A stretch of 64,000 bases of DNA from Clostridium_AT radicumherbarum (GCF_045310525.1 NZ_JBJHZY010000002.1:744001-808000), one strand, 5' to 3'; shown: positions 44,157 through 53,694, counted from the first letter of the stretch. Program-made: numbers and translations. Notes: a model not told the origin generated them from the sequence alone.

Positions 44157-44956
44157 TTATCTCCTTTAGTTTCTCCATCTATACTCATATCTTCAAGTTT
44201 CTTTCTATCTTTAGGTTTTAGCATAGTTATAAGCTGCTTTTGAATAGTTTTTGGATTTTTCCCTTCTTGAATTGCTAAAATACCTTCTACCATTAATAGC
44301 TTATTGGAGACCTCTTCATGTGACTTTCTCTTCAGTCTTGATGCAAATGGGTGCCAAATAACATATCCGAAGAAAATTCCATAGAGAGTAGCAACGAAAG
44401 CAGCAGCTATAGATTCCCCAAGTTTTGCAGTATCATTTAAGTTTCCAAGTGCACCTATAAGTCCTATAACTGCACCTAGAACTCCAAGTGTAGGAGAAGC
44501 TCCCCCTGCTGTTGTGAAAATCGAAGCTCCGATTCGATGCCTTTCTTCCATTCCCTCAATATCACCTAAAAGGACTTGTCTAACATATTCCGGTTCCTCA
44601 CCATCAACTATCATTTCTAATCCTTGTTTCATAAATTCATTATCCAGTTCTTGAGTCTTAGTTTCTAATGATAATAGTCCATCCTTTCGCGTTGATTGTG
44701 CCATATCAACAATTTGATTAATTATTTCTATAGGATCTTCCTTCGACTTATCACTAAAAACAACTCCTAATATTTTAGGAATATTAAGAAATTCCTTCCT
44801 TGTGAAAGAATTCATTACCGCAGCTGAAGTACCTACTAGAATTACCATTATTGCTTCAGGACTAAATAATATAGAAACACTAGCACCTTTCATAAGCAAT
44901 CCAGAACTAACTGCAGCCAATCCAACAATAATGCCAATTAATAAGAATATATCCAT
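44153..44956 (-). CDS. motA: Flagellar motor stator protein MotA
   Basis: 267 residues, four helices. Conserved parts: GLLSLETKTQELDNEFMKQG (cytoplasmic loop), ASIFTTAGGASPTLGVLGAV with the key proline of helix 3, and AAFVATLYGIFFGYVIWHPF (helix 4). It forms the ion channel with MotB. A hairpin lies in its leader (45001-45056). No sigma-D promoter was found. Confidence 0.95.
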   Translation of the reverse strand: MDIFLLIGIIVGLAAVSSGLLMKGASVSILFSPEAIMVILVGTSAAVMNSFTRKEFLNIPKILGVVFSDKSKEDPIEIINQIVDMAQSTRKDGLLSLETKTQELDNEFMKQGLEMIVDGEEPEYVRQVLLGDIEGMEERHRIGASIFTTAGGASPTLGVLGAVIGLIGALGNLNDTAKLGESIAAAFVATLYGIFFGYVIWHPFASRLKRKSHEEVSNKLLMVEGILAIQEGKNPKTIQKQLITMLKPKDRKKLEDMSIDGETKGDK

Positions 44957-45000
44957 TTCTTCACCTCTAATAATAATAACAATAATATGATTTCAGCCCA

Positions 45001-45056
45001 TAATAAATAAAAGGCCAATATAAGATAATCTATAAGAGACTAATCCTATATTGGCC
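45001..45056 (-). terminator. Terminator-like hairpin in the motA leader
   Basis: GGCCAATATA / TATATTGGCC (10 bp, extended by GAT/ATC with a bulge) followed by TTTTATTTATT on the minus strand, about 45 bases before the motA start. It could end an upstream transcript or attenuate motAB. The rest of 45057-45239 shows nothing recognisable. Confidence 0.6.
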
Positions 45057-45239
45057 GGTTGCACTATATACTCCAAATTTCTAAAGTGCCCAGATTAAAG
45101 AAATTCTTCAAAGCATCCAATATTATTATTACTTTTAATGTTTTGCTAATAACGATATTCGACAATAATATATAAATCCCTCTTTATTTTAGCATTTTTT
45201 TCAAAAATTAATTTTAGAATCGCTCAATCTCTCTTCAAA

Positions 45240-45292
45240 AAATAAAGAAACCAGGCAAGAAACAGGAATTTTTTCTCCCATTTCTGTCTGGT
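45240..45292 (-). terminator. Terminator downstream of glmS
   Basis: ACCAGACAGAAATGGGA pairs with CCTGTTTCTTGCCTGGT (a few mismatches), followed by TTCTTTATTTTTTG on the minus strand. Confidence 0.72.
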
Positions 45293-45391
45293 ATTTAGAA
45301 CGACTTTATTGTCTGTTGAATGACTTCAGTACGTGTTGAACGAGTTTTTTACCTAGATACAACAACATTCTAATTTGAACAAGTCCTCTAC

Positions 45392-47218
45392 CTATTCAAC
45401 AGTAACACTTTTTGCTAAATTCCTAGGCTTATCAACGTCGCAGCCCTTTTGCACTGCCATATAATAGGAAAGTAATTGCAGTGGTATTACAGACAATACT
45501 GGTGCAAAGATTTCTACTGTTTTTGGAATATATAATGCTGAATCTACTGTTTTTTCTATAGTTTCATTACCTTCAAAGGCGAAGGCAAGAACATTGGCAC
45601 CTCTTGTTTTAACTTCTTTGATATTGCTAACCATCTTGTCAAAGAGTTCTTCTTGAGTTGCGAGTGCTATTACTACTGTACCATTTTCTATTAATGCTAT
45701 TGGTCCATGCTTAAGTTCACCTGCTGCATAGGCTTCTGAGTGAATATAGGAAATTTCCTTTACCTTTAAAGAACCCTCCATTGCTACAGCGTAATCTAAG
45801 CCTCTTCCTAAGAAGAACATATCCTTGTGCATATAGGTCTTTGATGCAAATTTTTGAAGTACTTCCTTATGCTTTAATGCCTCTTCAGCCTTTTCTGGAA
45901 GCTCAAGCATTTCCTTCTTAAGAGCTTCTATTTGCTCTAAGGTTAGAGTGTTTTTATATTCAGCAAAGAATAGTGCAACAATATACATAGCTATTAGCTG
46001 GGTTACATAAGCCTTAGTTGAAGCTACAGCTATTTCAGGACCTGCCCATGTATATAATACATCGTCAGCTTCTCTTGAAACTGAGCTTCCAACTACATTT
46101 GTTATAGCTAACACTCTTGCTCCATGTTTTTTTGCTTCTCTAAGTGCTGCTAAGGTATCTGCTGTTTCACCAGATTGGCTCATAACTATCATTAATGTCT
46201 TTTCATTTATTATAGGATTTCTATATCTAAACTCTGAAGCTATATCTATTTCAACTGGGATTCTAGCTAATTTCTCTATTACATATTTACCTACTACTCC
46301 AGCATGGTAAGCAGTTCCGCAGGCAACTATATAAACCTTATCTATATTCTCAAGTTCTTCTTTAGTTAATTTTATTTTGTCTAAGGTAATTGGCTTTCCA
46401 AGAGCTATTCTAGAAGTCATAGTATCTCTAATAGCCTTTGGCTGCTCATGGATTTCCTTTATCATGAAGTGCTCATAACCGCCTCTTTCAGCAGCATCTG
46501 CATTCCAGGTTACATGGAAAATATCCTTTTTAATTTCTTCTCCATCTTCAGTAAGAAGTTTAATTCCATCTCTTGTTAAAACAACGATTTCCTTATCATT
46601 TAATAAATATACATCTCTTGTATAGTTTAGTATTGCAGGAATATCTGAAGCTACAAAGAATTCATTTTCTCCTAATCCAGCTATAAGAGGACTATCCTTT
46701 CTAACAGCAACTACTTTTTCAGGCTCGTGAGTGGATACTACGGCAATAGCATAGCTTCCTTCCATTTTTGAAATTGCCTTCATTACAGCTTCTTCTAGAT
46801 TACCTTCATAGAAATAATCTACAAGGTGAGGTATAACTTCAGTGTCAGTTTCTGACATGAATTTATAACCTTTTGCTGAAAGCCATTCTCTTAAGCGGAT
46901 ATAGTTTTCTATAATTCCATTGTGAACTACGCTTATAGTTCCATTTGTATTAGAATGTGGATGTGAGTTTAAGTCTGATGGCTCACCATGGGTAGCCCAT
47001 CTTGTATGACCAATTCCTACGGTTCCGTGAATTGGTTCATTTTTTAGTTTTTCTTCTAAATTTGCAAGTCTACCTTTACATTTTGTAACCTTTAAAATTT
47101 CATTTTCAATTATAGCAACTCCAGCTGAGTCATAGCCTCTATACTCTAATTTTGAAAGTCCGTTTATTAAAACTGATGCTGCCTCTCTTTTTCCTACATA
47201 ACCTACTATTCCGCACAT
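45392..47218 (-). CDS. glmS: Glutamine-fructose-6-phosphate aminotransferase
   Basis: 608 residues. N-terminal nucleophile glutaminase (MCGIVGYVGKR, with Cys2 as nucleophile after Met removal; RGYDSAG; GHTRWATHG) and C-terminal double SIS isomerase domain (MSQSGETADT, STKAYVTQ, ending PRNLAKSVTVE). Makes glucosamine-6-phosphate for peptidoglycan. Expression is expected to be controlled by the glmS ribozyme in its leader. Confidence 0.98.
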   Translation of the reverse strand: MCGIVGYVGKREAASVLINGLSKLEYRGYDSAGVAIIENEILKVTKCKGRLANLEEKLKNEPIHGTVGIGHTRWATHGEPSDLNSHPHSNTNGTISVVHNGIIENYIRLREWLSAKGYKFMSETDTEVIPHLVDYFYEGNLEEAVMKAISKMEGSYAIAVVSTHEPEKVVAVRKDSPLIAGLGENEFFVASDIPAILNYTRDVYLLNDKEIVVLTRDGIKLLTEDGEEIKKDIFHVTWNADAAERGGYEHFMIKEIHEQPKAIRDTMTSRIALGKPITLDKIKLTKEELENIDKVYIVACGTAYHAGVVGKYVIEKLARIPVEIDIASEFRYRNPIINEKTLMIVMSQSGETADTLAALREAKKHGARVLAITNVVGSSVSREADDVLYTWAGPEIAVASTKAYVTQLIAMYIVALFFAEYKNTLTLEQIEALKKEMLELPEKAEEALKHKEVLQKFASKTYMHKDMFFLGRGLDYAVAMEGSLKVKEISYIHSEAYAAGELKHGPIALIENGTVVIALATQEELFDKMVSNIKEVKTRGANVLAFAFEGNETIEKTVDSALYIPKTVEIFAPVLSVIPLQLLSYYMAVQKGCDVDKPRNLAKSVTVE

Positions 47219-47284
47219 ATTAATATACCTTCCTTTTTTATTATTAGACGACGCTAATAGACCTTAGCTTAAAACCAATTTAAA

Positions 47285-47461
47285 CTAAGGGTCATACAAA
47301 GAAAGGCTTTAACACCTGACTGATGTTGTTCTGAAAATCACTTTTCAGGTTTATCAGTCTTTAACGGTAGTGCGGTACCGTGGGACATCCGCCGAATATT
47401 TCGATACTTCCCATCCTCGTCAACTTAAGTCTTGTAACTCTGCTTAAGTTCTGGCGCTTAA
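47285..47461 (-). ncRNA. glmS ribozyme
   Basis: Read on the minus strand, the leader holds AAGCGCCAGAACT at the cleavage end, then GTTGACGAGGATGGG, ATCGAAATATTCGGCGGATG, TCCCACGGTACCGCACTACCG and a final stem-loop region. These are the conserved blocks of the ribozyme. The predicted scissile bond is between 47458 (A) and 47457 (G). Known mechanism: GlcN6P acts as cofactor for self-cleavage, which destabilises the mRNA. Confidence 0.95.
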
Positions 47462-47530
47462 TGTTACTATGCTTTCTTCTATCCTCCTTTAATTATACTT
47501 TACCTTCTTCGTAATAACATCGTCCTATAT

Positions 47531-47560
47531 ATTATATTTAATTAAAGTCTATTTAGTCAA
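47531..47560 (-). promoter_or_regulatory. glmS promoter
   Basis: TTGACT (47555-47560) and TATAAT (47531-47536) with an 18-base spacer, upstream of the ribozyme on the minus strand. Confidence 0.75.
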
Positions 47561-47743
47561 TGAAAAATTAAAATTTTATACAATATTAATTTTTCAGTGA
47601 TGTTTCCATATATAATATGACAATATAAACTCACTTGTGTATGTACAAAATATTTTCACAAAAAAATAATAATAATTAAATTATGATTTATGTTATAATT
47701 AACCATAATTTGATTATTATTAATATATTATAGAGGCGTACAT

Positions 47744-48115
47744 ATGGGAAAGTATATTCAATTCATAAAATTCGGCATCGTGGGATTAGGTAACACATTA
47801 ATAACCTTTATAGTTTATTTCCTTCTTGTAAAGTTACAGGTTTATTATGTAACTGCTAACGTAATAGGCTATATTGCCGGTATTATTAACAGCTTCTTTT
47901 GGAACAGCAGCTGGGTGTTTAAAAAGTCTTCAAGAAGTTTTAATTTACTTATTAAATTTGTAATAGTAAATTTAATTACCTTGGGAATAACTTCAATGAT
48001 ATTGTACATTGGAGTCGACAGATTTAATTTAAGTAAGTACATAGCTCAAATAATATCCACATTAATAGGTATTTTGATTAACTATACCTTAAATAAATTG
48101 TGGACATTTAAATAA
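47744..48115 (+). CDS. GtrA-like membrane protein
   Basis: 123 residues with four helices, the GtrA family size. Typical opening FIKFGIVGLGNTLITFIVYF, then GYIAGIINSFFWNSSWVF with the conserved N-SFxxN/W motif, and a C-terminal ILINYTLNKLWTF. Family members help move undecaprenyl-linked sugars across the membrane. No glycosyltransferase is adjacent. Confidence 0.9.
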   Translation: MGKYIQFIKFGIVGLGNTLITFIVYFLLVKLQVYYVTANVIGYIAGIINSFFWNSSWVFKKSSRSFNLLIKFVIVNLITLGITSMILYIGVDRFNLSKYIAQIISTLIGILINYTLNKLWTFK

Positions 48116-48131
48116 GAAATAGGTGTGGCAT

Positions 48132-48162
48132 GGGGACGTTGCGTGGCATCAAAAACGTCCCC
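48132..48162. repeat. REP-like palindrome R3 between the GtrA gene and sufU
   Basis: GGGGACGTT and AACGTCCCC pair perfectly (9 bp); the loop contains GCGTGGCATC. It resembles R1/R2 (shared GGGACGTT and GTGGC) but is diverged. It lies between convergent genes and may terminate both. Confidence 0.6.
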
Positions 48163-48169
48163 GTACCCC

Positions 48170-48595
48170 TTATTTACCTATTGCTTCCTTTAGTGTGTGC
48201 CAAGCAAGCACAGCACATTTTACTCTGGCAGGCATGTTGGATATATTTTTAAGTACCATGGCATCTTCTAGCTTTTCAAGTTCTACGTCATCTGTAATTT
48301 CTCTTTTTATCATGCTTATAAAGGTTTCAACCAAGTCTAAAGCTTCTTCCTTTGATTTTCCTGTAATTAGGTCTATCATCATGGAGGTTGAAGCTTGAGA
48401 TATGGCACAGCCGCTGCCAGTGAAGGCTGCTTCTTCTATAATGTCTCCATTAAATTTTACCTCTAAGGTTATATCATCTCCACAGCTTGGATTATGCCCT
48501 CTTTCACAGGCGTCAACATGATCTAAATGCCTTCTATTATGTGCGCTTTGGCTATGCTCCATAATAAGTTCTGTGTAAATTTGACTAAGATCCAT
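48170..48595 (-). CDS. sufU: SUF system sulfur-transfer/scaffold protein
   Basis: 141 residues. Three ligand cysteines as in SufU: NPSCGDDI, GSGCAISQAS and VKCAVLAW, with the conserved aspartate after the first. It takes sulfur from SufS (zinc-dependent in Firmicutes). Starts inside the end of sufS (11-base overlap); last gene of sufCBDSU. Confidence 0.95.
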   Translation of the reverse strand: MDLSQIYTELIMEHSQSAHNRRHLDHVDACERGHNPSCGDDITLEVKFNGDIIEEAAFTGSGCAISQASTSMMIDLITGKSKEEALDLVETFISMIKREITDDVELEKLEDAMVLKNISNMPARVKCAVLAWHTLKEAIGK

Positions 48596-49823
48596 AACCT
48601 AACCACTTCCTTACGCTTTTTAAACTTTCTATAAATATATCTATTTCTTTTTTTGTATTGTAAAAATAAAAGCTTGCTCTTGAAGTTGCTGGTGCTCCCA
48701 GGTATTTCATAAGAGGCTGTGCACAGTGATGTCCAGCTCTTATAGCTACTCCATAGGTATCTACAATACTTGCTGTATCGTGAGGATGACAACCATCTAT
48801 ACTAAAGGATATTACTCCACCTCTGTTTTCTAAATCAGTTGGTCCATAAATTTTAATATTGGGAAGCTCCCTCATTTTTTCTAATGCATAGCCTGTAAGC
48901 TGAAGTTCATATTCATGAATTTTATCAAGGCCTATACTCTCTAAATAGTCTATGGCCCCTGATAAGCCTACAGCTCCTTCCACGTTTTGAGTACCTGCTT
49001 CAAATTTAAAGGGAAGCTCTGCAAAGGTAGTATCCTGCTCCTCAACGTATTCTATCATATCTCCACCCATTAAGAATGGAGGCATTTTTTCAAGTAAGCT
49101 TTCCTTTCCATAAAGTACTCCAATTCCCATAGGAGCTAACATCTTATGACCGGAAAATACAAAGAAATCTGCATCTATAGCTCTTACATCCACCTTCATA
49201 TGTGGTACTGCCTGAGCTCCATCTACTATTACTACTGCTCCCTTTGAATGTGCATACTCAGCTACTTCACGTACAGGATAAATAGTTCCAAGCACATTTG
49301 ACATAAAGGCAAGACTCACAAGCTTTGTCTTATCTGTTATTTTTGCCTTAACTTCCTCCATAGTAAGCCTATAATCACTACTTAAATACATAAACTTTAA
49401 AACTGCACCTTTAGCTTTAGCTACCTTCTGCCAAGGCACCAAGTTGCTGTGATGCTCGGATATGCAGAGTACTATTTCATCGCCTGTATTAATAAAGTTC
49501 ATGCCATAGGAATAAGCTAATAAATTTAAGGACTCTGTTGCATTTTTTGTAAATATTATTTCCTTTGTAGAAGCTGCATTTATAAATTTTCTTACCTTTT
49601 CTCTAGTGTTTTCATAATCCTCTGTAGCTTTAACAGAAAGATAATGAGCACCTCTATGTGGGTTCCCATTATGCAGATGATGATAAGCACTCATAGCTTC
49701 TAATACCTGTATTGGCTTATGGGTAGTAGCTGCATTATCAAGGTAAACTAATGGTTTATCATTTACAGTTTGAGAAAGAATAGGAAAGTCTTTTCTTATT
49801 TCATCAACCTTGAATTCACGCAT
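48585..49823 (-). CDS. sufS: Cysteine desulfurase SufS
   Basis: 412 residues, class V aminotransferase fold. PLP lysine in VFSGHKMLAPMGIG (about residue 226) and the active-site cysteine in IRAGHHCAQPLM (about residue 363), the short loop typical of group II enzymes. Delivers persulfide to SufU. Overlaps sufD by eight bases. Confidence 0.97.
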   Translation of the reverse strand: MREFKVDEIRKDFPILSQTVNDKPLVYLDNAATTHKPIQVLEAMSAYHHLHNGNPHRGAHYLSVKATEDYENTREKVRKFINAASTKEIIFTKNATESLNLLAYSYGMNFINTGDEIVLCISEHHSNLVPWQKVAKAKGAVLKFMYLSSDYRLTMEEVKAKITDKTKLVSLAFMSNVLGTIYPVREVAEYAHSKGAVVIVDGAQAVPHMKVDVRAIDADFFVFSGHKMLAPMGIGVLYGKESLLEKMPPFLMGGDMIEYVEEQDTTFAELPFKFEAGTQNVEGAVGLSGAIDYLESIGLDKIHEYELQLTGYALEKMRELPNIKIYGPTDLENRGGVISFSIDGCHPHDTASIVDTYGVAIRAGHHCAQPLMKYLGAPATSRASFYFYNTKKEIDIFIESLKSVRKWLGYGS

Positions 49824-50961
49824 TTAAAAGCCTCCTGTGTATTTCCTCACTGATAATATTTCTTAAATCTTCTAGAGGAATTTTATCTATAATTGGCGCA
49901 TAGGAAGCCTCTATTATAAGCTTCTTTGCCTCTTTTTCATCTAGCCCGCGGCTCATTAAATAAAACAATTTATTACTGTCTATCTGCCCTGCACTTGCTG
50001 CATGCTGGCCTTGAACATCATCTTCTCTGCAAAGGAGCAGTGGTATGGCATCTGATTTAACAGTTTTATCTAAAAGAATAGCAAATTCTTCTTCATTTCC
50101 CTTAGAGCTTACGGCTCCTTTTTTAAAATCAAGGGTGCCTCTAAATACTTTTTTAGCTTTATCCTTTAAGGCTCCTCTTGTTTCTATATTGCTTATACTT
50201 CTTCTGCCTCTATGATTCATTAAGTAGCTTAAATCAACATTTCTATCACCATCGGCAAAATATATAGAGCTAATATTTGCCTCACTATTTTCTTCATCTA
50301 AATTATTAACATAATTGGTAACGCTGTTTTTAGCTCCAAGTTCAATTTGCAGCCAGTTTACCTTTGCATTATAGCCGCTGTAAGCTATGTGAGAGTCGAA
50401 GTGATAGCTTTTATCATTCATCCTCTGAACCTTTATTACATTGACTATAGAGTTGTCCTTTGCATAAACTTTAATAACTCCATTATGGAAGGCTTCTGCC
50501 TTATCATCCGTACTGTAATCTATAACTAGGGTAATTTCACTGTTTTCTTCAGCAACTATAAAATTCAAGTCCATTACCATAGGATTTTCATTATCCATGT
50601 TATATGAAAGCCTAATAGGCTCAGTTAACTTTGCATTTTTAGGAGCATGCACATAGATTCCTGTGTTATAATGTTTTTCACCAAGTGAAGTGAACTCTTC
50701 TGAAACCCCATAGTTTTCTTCCTTATTAATAAAATATTTTATATTTTCATTAGACTTTAGCTTAGAATTCATCTTTTTAACTATAACATCTTTGAAGTCC
50801 ATTTCATTAATATAGGACTTATTATAAGCTGGAATCTGAGAAAGCTTAATATCTTTTAAATTTAACTCATTAACCTTAAGCCATCTCCAAGTTATAACTG
50901 GGAGGGTATTTAAGGTTTTACTTTCTTTTTCATTGAATTTAGTTAAAGTACTATTAGTCAT
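49816..50961 (-). CDS. sufD: Fe-S cluster assembly protein SufD
   Basis: 381 residues; beta-helix core protein. RGTLDFKKGAVSSKGNEEE and LCREDDVQGQHAASAGQID are the C-terminal SufBD signatures, ending with FYLMSRGLDEKEAKKLII. It forms the SufBCD scaffold with the SufB and SufC encoded upstream. Confidence 0.96.
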   Translation of the reverse strand: MTNSTLTKFNEKESKTLNTLPVITWRWLKVNELNLKDIKLSQIPAYNKSYINEMDFKDVIVKKMNSKLKSNENIKYFINKEENYGVSEEFTSLGEKHYNTGIYVHAPKNAKLTEPIRLSYNMDNENPMVMDLNFIVAEENSEITLVIDYSTDDKAEAFHNGVIKVYAKDNSIVNVIKVQRMNDKSYHFDSHIAYSGYNAKVNWLQIELGAKNSVTNYVNNLDEENSEANISSIYFADGDRNVDLSYLMNHRGRRSISNIETRGALKDKAKKVFRGTLDFKKGAVSSKGNEEEFAILLDKTVKSDAIPLLLCREDDVQGQHAASAGQIDSNKLFYLMSRGLDEKEAKKLIIEASYAPIIDKIPLEDLRNIISEEIHRRLLNA

Positions 50962-50975
50962 TAACCGTCCCTCCT

Positions 50976-52391
50976 TTATCCAATTGCACCTTCAAGTTCT
51001 ATTTTAATTAAATTATTCATTTCAACTGCATATTCTAGTGGAAGTTCCTTAGCTATTGGCTCAACAAAGCCTCTTACTATCATAGCTTTAGCTTCCTTTT
51101 CACTTATGCCTCTGCTCATCAGATAAAATATAGCTTCATCGCTAATTCTACCTATCTTTGCTTCATGTCCAATATCCACTTCATCATTCATCAAATCAAT
51201 TACTGGAATGGTATCTGATCTGGATATATTATCAAGCATTAAGGATTCACAGGCTACTGTGGCTTTAACATGATGAGCATTTGGTGCTACTCTTAGTGCT
51301 CCTCTATAAAGTGCTACTCCTCCATCCTTAGATATGGACTTTGAATTTACATTTGAAGTGGTATAAGGTGCTGCATGCACAACCTTACAGCCTGTATCTA
51401 AGTGCTGACCTTTTCCTGCAAAAGTAACTCCTGTAAATTCTGCTCTAGCCCTTTCTCCTTTAAGTATACTCATTGGATAAAGCATGGAAACCTTTGAGCC
51501 GAAGGAGCCTGAAACCCATTCTATTAGTCCGTCCTTTTCAACTATGGCTCTCTTAGTATTAAGGTTATACATATTCTTAGACCAGTTTTCTATGGTGCTG
51601 TATCTAAGTCTTGCACCTTCCTTTACAAATAGCTCCACGCAGCCGGCATGAAGATTATTTACGTTATACTTTGGTGCCGAACAGCCTTCTATAAAGTGAA
51701 GCTTTGCACCCTTTTCAACTATAATTAATGTATGTTCAAACTGTCCTGCTCCCGGTGCATTTAATCTAAAATAGGATTGTAGTGGAATATCTACCTGAAC
51801 CCCTTCCGGAACATATACAAAGGAACCACCTGACCAAACCGCTCCATGAAGGGCTGCAAATTTGTGATCGCTAGGAGGTACACAGGTCATAAAGTATTCT
51901 TTAACTATATCCTCGTAATCTCTTATGGCAGTTTCCATATCTGTATAAACAACACCCATTTTAACTAAATCTTCTCTAATGCTGTGGTAAACCACCTCTG
52001 AATCATATTGTGCACCAACACCAGCAAGAGATGTTCTTTCAGCCTTTGGTATACCTAGAAGATCAAAGGTTTTTTTAATATCCTCAGGTACCTCCTCCCA
52101 CTTGCCCTTCATCTCTGTATTTGGCTTAACATAGGTTACAATATTCTCCATATGAAGATCAGTTAGATCTGGTCCCCAAGGGGGAGTATCAATGTTGTTG
52201 TATATTTCAAGAGACTTTAATCTAAAATCAGTCATCCATTGAGGCTCATTTTTTTCCTTGGAAATCTCCATAACAATTTCCGGAGTTAAACCGCTGTCAG
52301 CCTTATAGCTAAAATTAAAATCATTTTTAACATCGTAAATGCCTCTATCTAAATCATCTATATAAGTTTTCTTTTTAATTTTCTCTTCCAT
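50976..52391 (-). CDS. sufB: Fe-S cluster assembly protein SufB
   Basis: 471 residues, the usual length. Conserved stretches: FAALHGAVWSGGSFVYVPEG, IEGCSAPKYNVNNLHAG, and the C-terminal LMNDEVDIGHEAKIGRISDE with FYLMSRGISEKEAKAMIV. Scaffold for cluster building. 35 bases downstream of sufC and 14 before sufD. Confidence 0.98.
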   Translation of the reverse strand: MEEKIKKKTYIDDLDRGIYDVKNDFNFSYKADSGLTPEIVMEISKEKNEPQWMTDFRLKSLEIYNNIDTPPWGPDLTDLHMENIVTYVKPNTEMKGKWEEVPEDIKKTFDLLGIPKAERTSLAGVGAQYDSEVVYHSIREDLVKMGVVYTDMETAIRDYEDIVKEYFMTCVPPSDHKFAALHGAVWSGGSFVYVPEGVQVDIPLQSYFRLNAPGAGQFEHTLIIVEKGAKLHFIEGCSAPKYNVNNLHAGCVELFVKEGARLRYSTIENWSKNMYNLNTKRAIVEKDGLIEWVSGSFGSKVSMLYPMSILKGERARAEFTGVTFAGKGQHLDTGCKVVHAAPYTTSNVNSKSISKDGGVALYRGALRVAPNAHHVKATVACESLMLDNISRSDTIPVIDLMNDEVDIGHEAKIGRISDEAIFYLMSRGISEKEAKAMIVRGFVEPIAKELPLEYAVEMNNLIKIELEGAIG

Positions 52392-52426
52392 GTAATTACC
52401 TCCTTTATTGAATCTAATCTCGCTGA

Positions 52427-53167
52427 TTACTCCTTATAGCTCTCATACCCATTTGCTTCTATTTCTTTTGCTAAAGAGAAATCTCCTGTTTTAACTATTT
52501 TTCCATCTACAAGAATGTGTACATAATCTGGTTTTAAATAATCTAATATTTTATTGTGATGAGTTATTATAAGTATGGAGTTTTCGCTGTTTTTAAGTGC
52601 ATTTACTCCTTGTGACACAATTCTTATGGCGTCTACATCAAGTCCTGAATCAGTCTCATCTAAAATAGCAAGCTTAGGTTCAAGTATGGCCATTTGTAGT
52701 ATTTCATTCTTTTTCTTTTCACCGCCGGAAAAACCTAGATTTAAATATCTCTCAGCATATTCTTCTTTCATTTCAAGCAGCTCCATCTTTTCCTTTAAGG
52801 CTCTTTTAAAGGATAGAATCTTTAAAGGTTTTCCTGTAACCGCCATCTTAGCAGTTCTTAAAAAGTTTTCTACAGTTACACCAGGAATTTCTTCTGGATA
52901 TTGAAAGGATAAGAAAATCCCTTTTTTAGCTCTTTCATCTGCCTTTAATTCATTTATTTCTTCATTTTCAAATAAGATCTTACCATCAGTTATTTTATAT
53001 TTTGGGTGTCCCATTAGTGTATTAGCTAAAGTAGATTTTCCCGCTCCGTTTGGTCCCATTATTACATGAACTTCACCTTTTTTAATTTCTAAATTTAAAC
53101 CCTTTAAGATTTCCTTACCTTCTATTTCAGTTTTTAGATTTTCTATTTTTAAAAGCTTCTCTTCCAT
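52427..53167 (-). CDS. sufC: Fe-S assembly ATPase SufC
   Basis: 246 residues. ABC ATPase with Walker A GPNGAGKST, signature FSGGEKKKNE (the SufC variant), Walker B LAILDETDSGLD, and ITHH switch histidine. It is soluble and pairs with SufB/SufD rather than with a membrane protein. First gene of the operon. Confidence 0.97.
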   Translation of the reverse strand: MEEKLLKIENLKTEIEGKEILKGLNLEIKKGEVHVIMGPNGAGKSTLANTLMGHPKYKITDGKILFENEEINELKADERAKKGIFLSFQYPEEIPGVTVENFLRTAKMAVTGKPLKILSFKRALKEKMELLEMKEEYAERYLNLGFSGGEKKKNEILQMAILEPKLAILDETDSGLDVDAIRIVSQGVNALKNSENSILIITHHNKILDYLKPDYVHILVDGKIVKTGDFSLAKEIEANGYESYKE

Positions 53168-53270
53168 TTTAATTCTCCTTTATATCCGACTAATTTACTA
53201 TGATTTAATTATAAAATTTATTTCCAATCATTACTGTGATTGAAATCAAATTTTAATTATTATATAATAT

Positions 53271-53335
53271 ATCCGATAATTTTACTCGGATTACATGATT
53301 AAGTATATCTTACTATTTTGCTCTGGATTCGTCAA
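53271..53335 (-). promoter_or_regulatory. suf operon promoter with downstream inverted repeat
   Basis: TTGACG (53330-53335) and TAAGAT (53307-53312) are 17 bases apart on the minus strand. Just downstream lies the perfect inverted repeat ATCCGA-N9-TCGGAT (53271-53291), a likely operator (an Fe-S-sensing Rrf2/IscR-type repressor would be expected for this operon, but that is inference). Confidence 0.65.
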
Positions 53336-53415
53336 GTATTAAGACTTCAGTTATTATTCCTACTCAGCATTATCCGTGTATTGTAAAAAAGTATTTAATA
53401 ATAATTGAAAAACTG

Positions 53416-53444
53416 TTGACCATAATGAATTATGGCCATATAAT
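53416..53444 (+). promoter_or_regulatory. Promoter of the M-box operon, with palindrome in spacer
   Basis: TTGACC (53416-53421) and TATAAT (53439-53444) with a 17-base spacer. The perfect palindrome CCATAAT-GA-ATTATGG (53420-53435) fills most of the spacer, a position where a repressor would block RNA polymerase. Confidence 0.7.
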
Positions 53445-53513
53445 GAAGGTGTAAGATTGATATAAAATGATAATATACATTTTATATTAAACTTAATGTA
53501 CATAATTTAATAA

Positions 53514-53665
53514 TCTTGTTAGGTGAGGTTACTGTATTAGACACACGCTACTGCCCAGAAATGTCGAGAGACGCCAATGGGTCAGCAGGTACTACCGGAT
53601 TAAGGTTTTACCTAATGTAGCTGAGTAAACATCTCTAAGCTATACAGTGCTAAAACTCAACGAGT
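53514..53665 (+). promoter_or_regulatory. M-box (ykoK) magnesium riboswitch
   Basis: Conserved M-box blocks are readable in order: GTTAGGTGAGGTTACTGTAT, ACACGCTACTGCCCAGAAATG, AGAGACGCCAATGGGTCAGC, then TAATGTAGCTGAGTAAA and ATACAGTGCTAAAACTCAACG. The closing stem CTTGTT/AACGAG is intact. In this class Mg2+ stabilises the aptamer and promotes termination; the terminator is at 53695-53730. The downstream genes should be on when Mg2+ is low. Confidence 0.95.
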
Positions 53666-53694
53666 GGAGAAGGTTTTATTTGATTCGTTTTGAG

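Noticed and set aside
44957..45240. Sigma-D (flagellar) promoter for motAB
   Set aside because: No TAAA-N15-GCCGATAA match with acceptable spacing was found; TCGAATAT near 45165 has the wrong distance.
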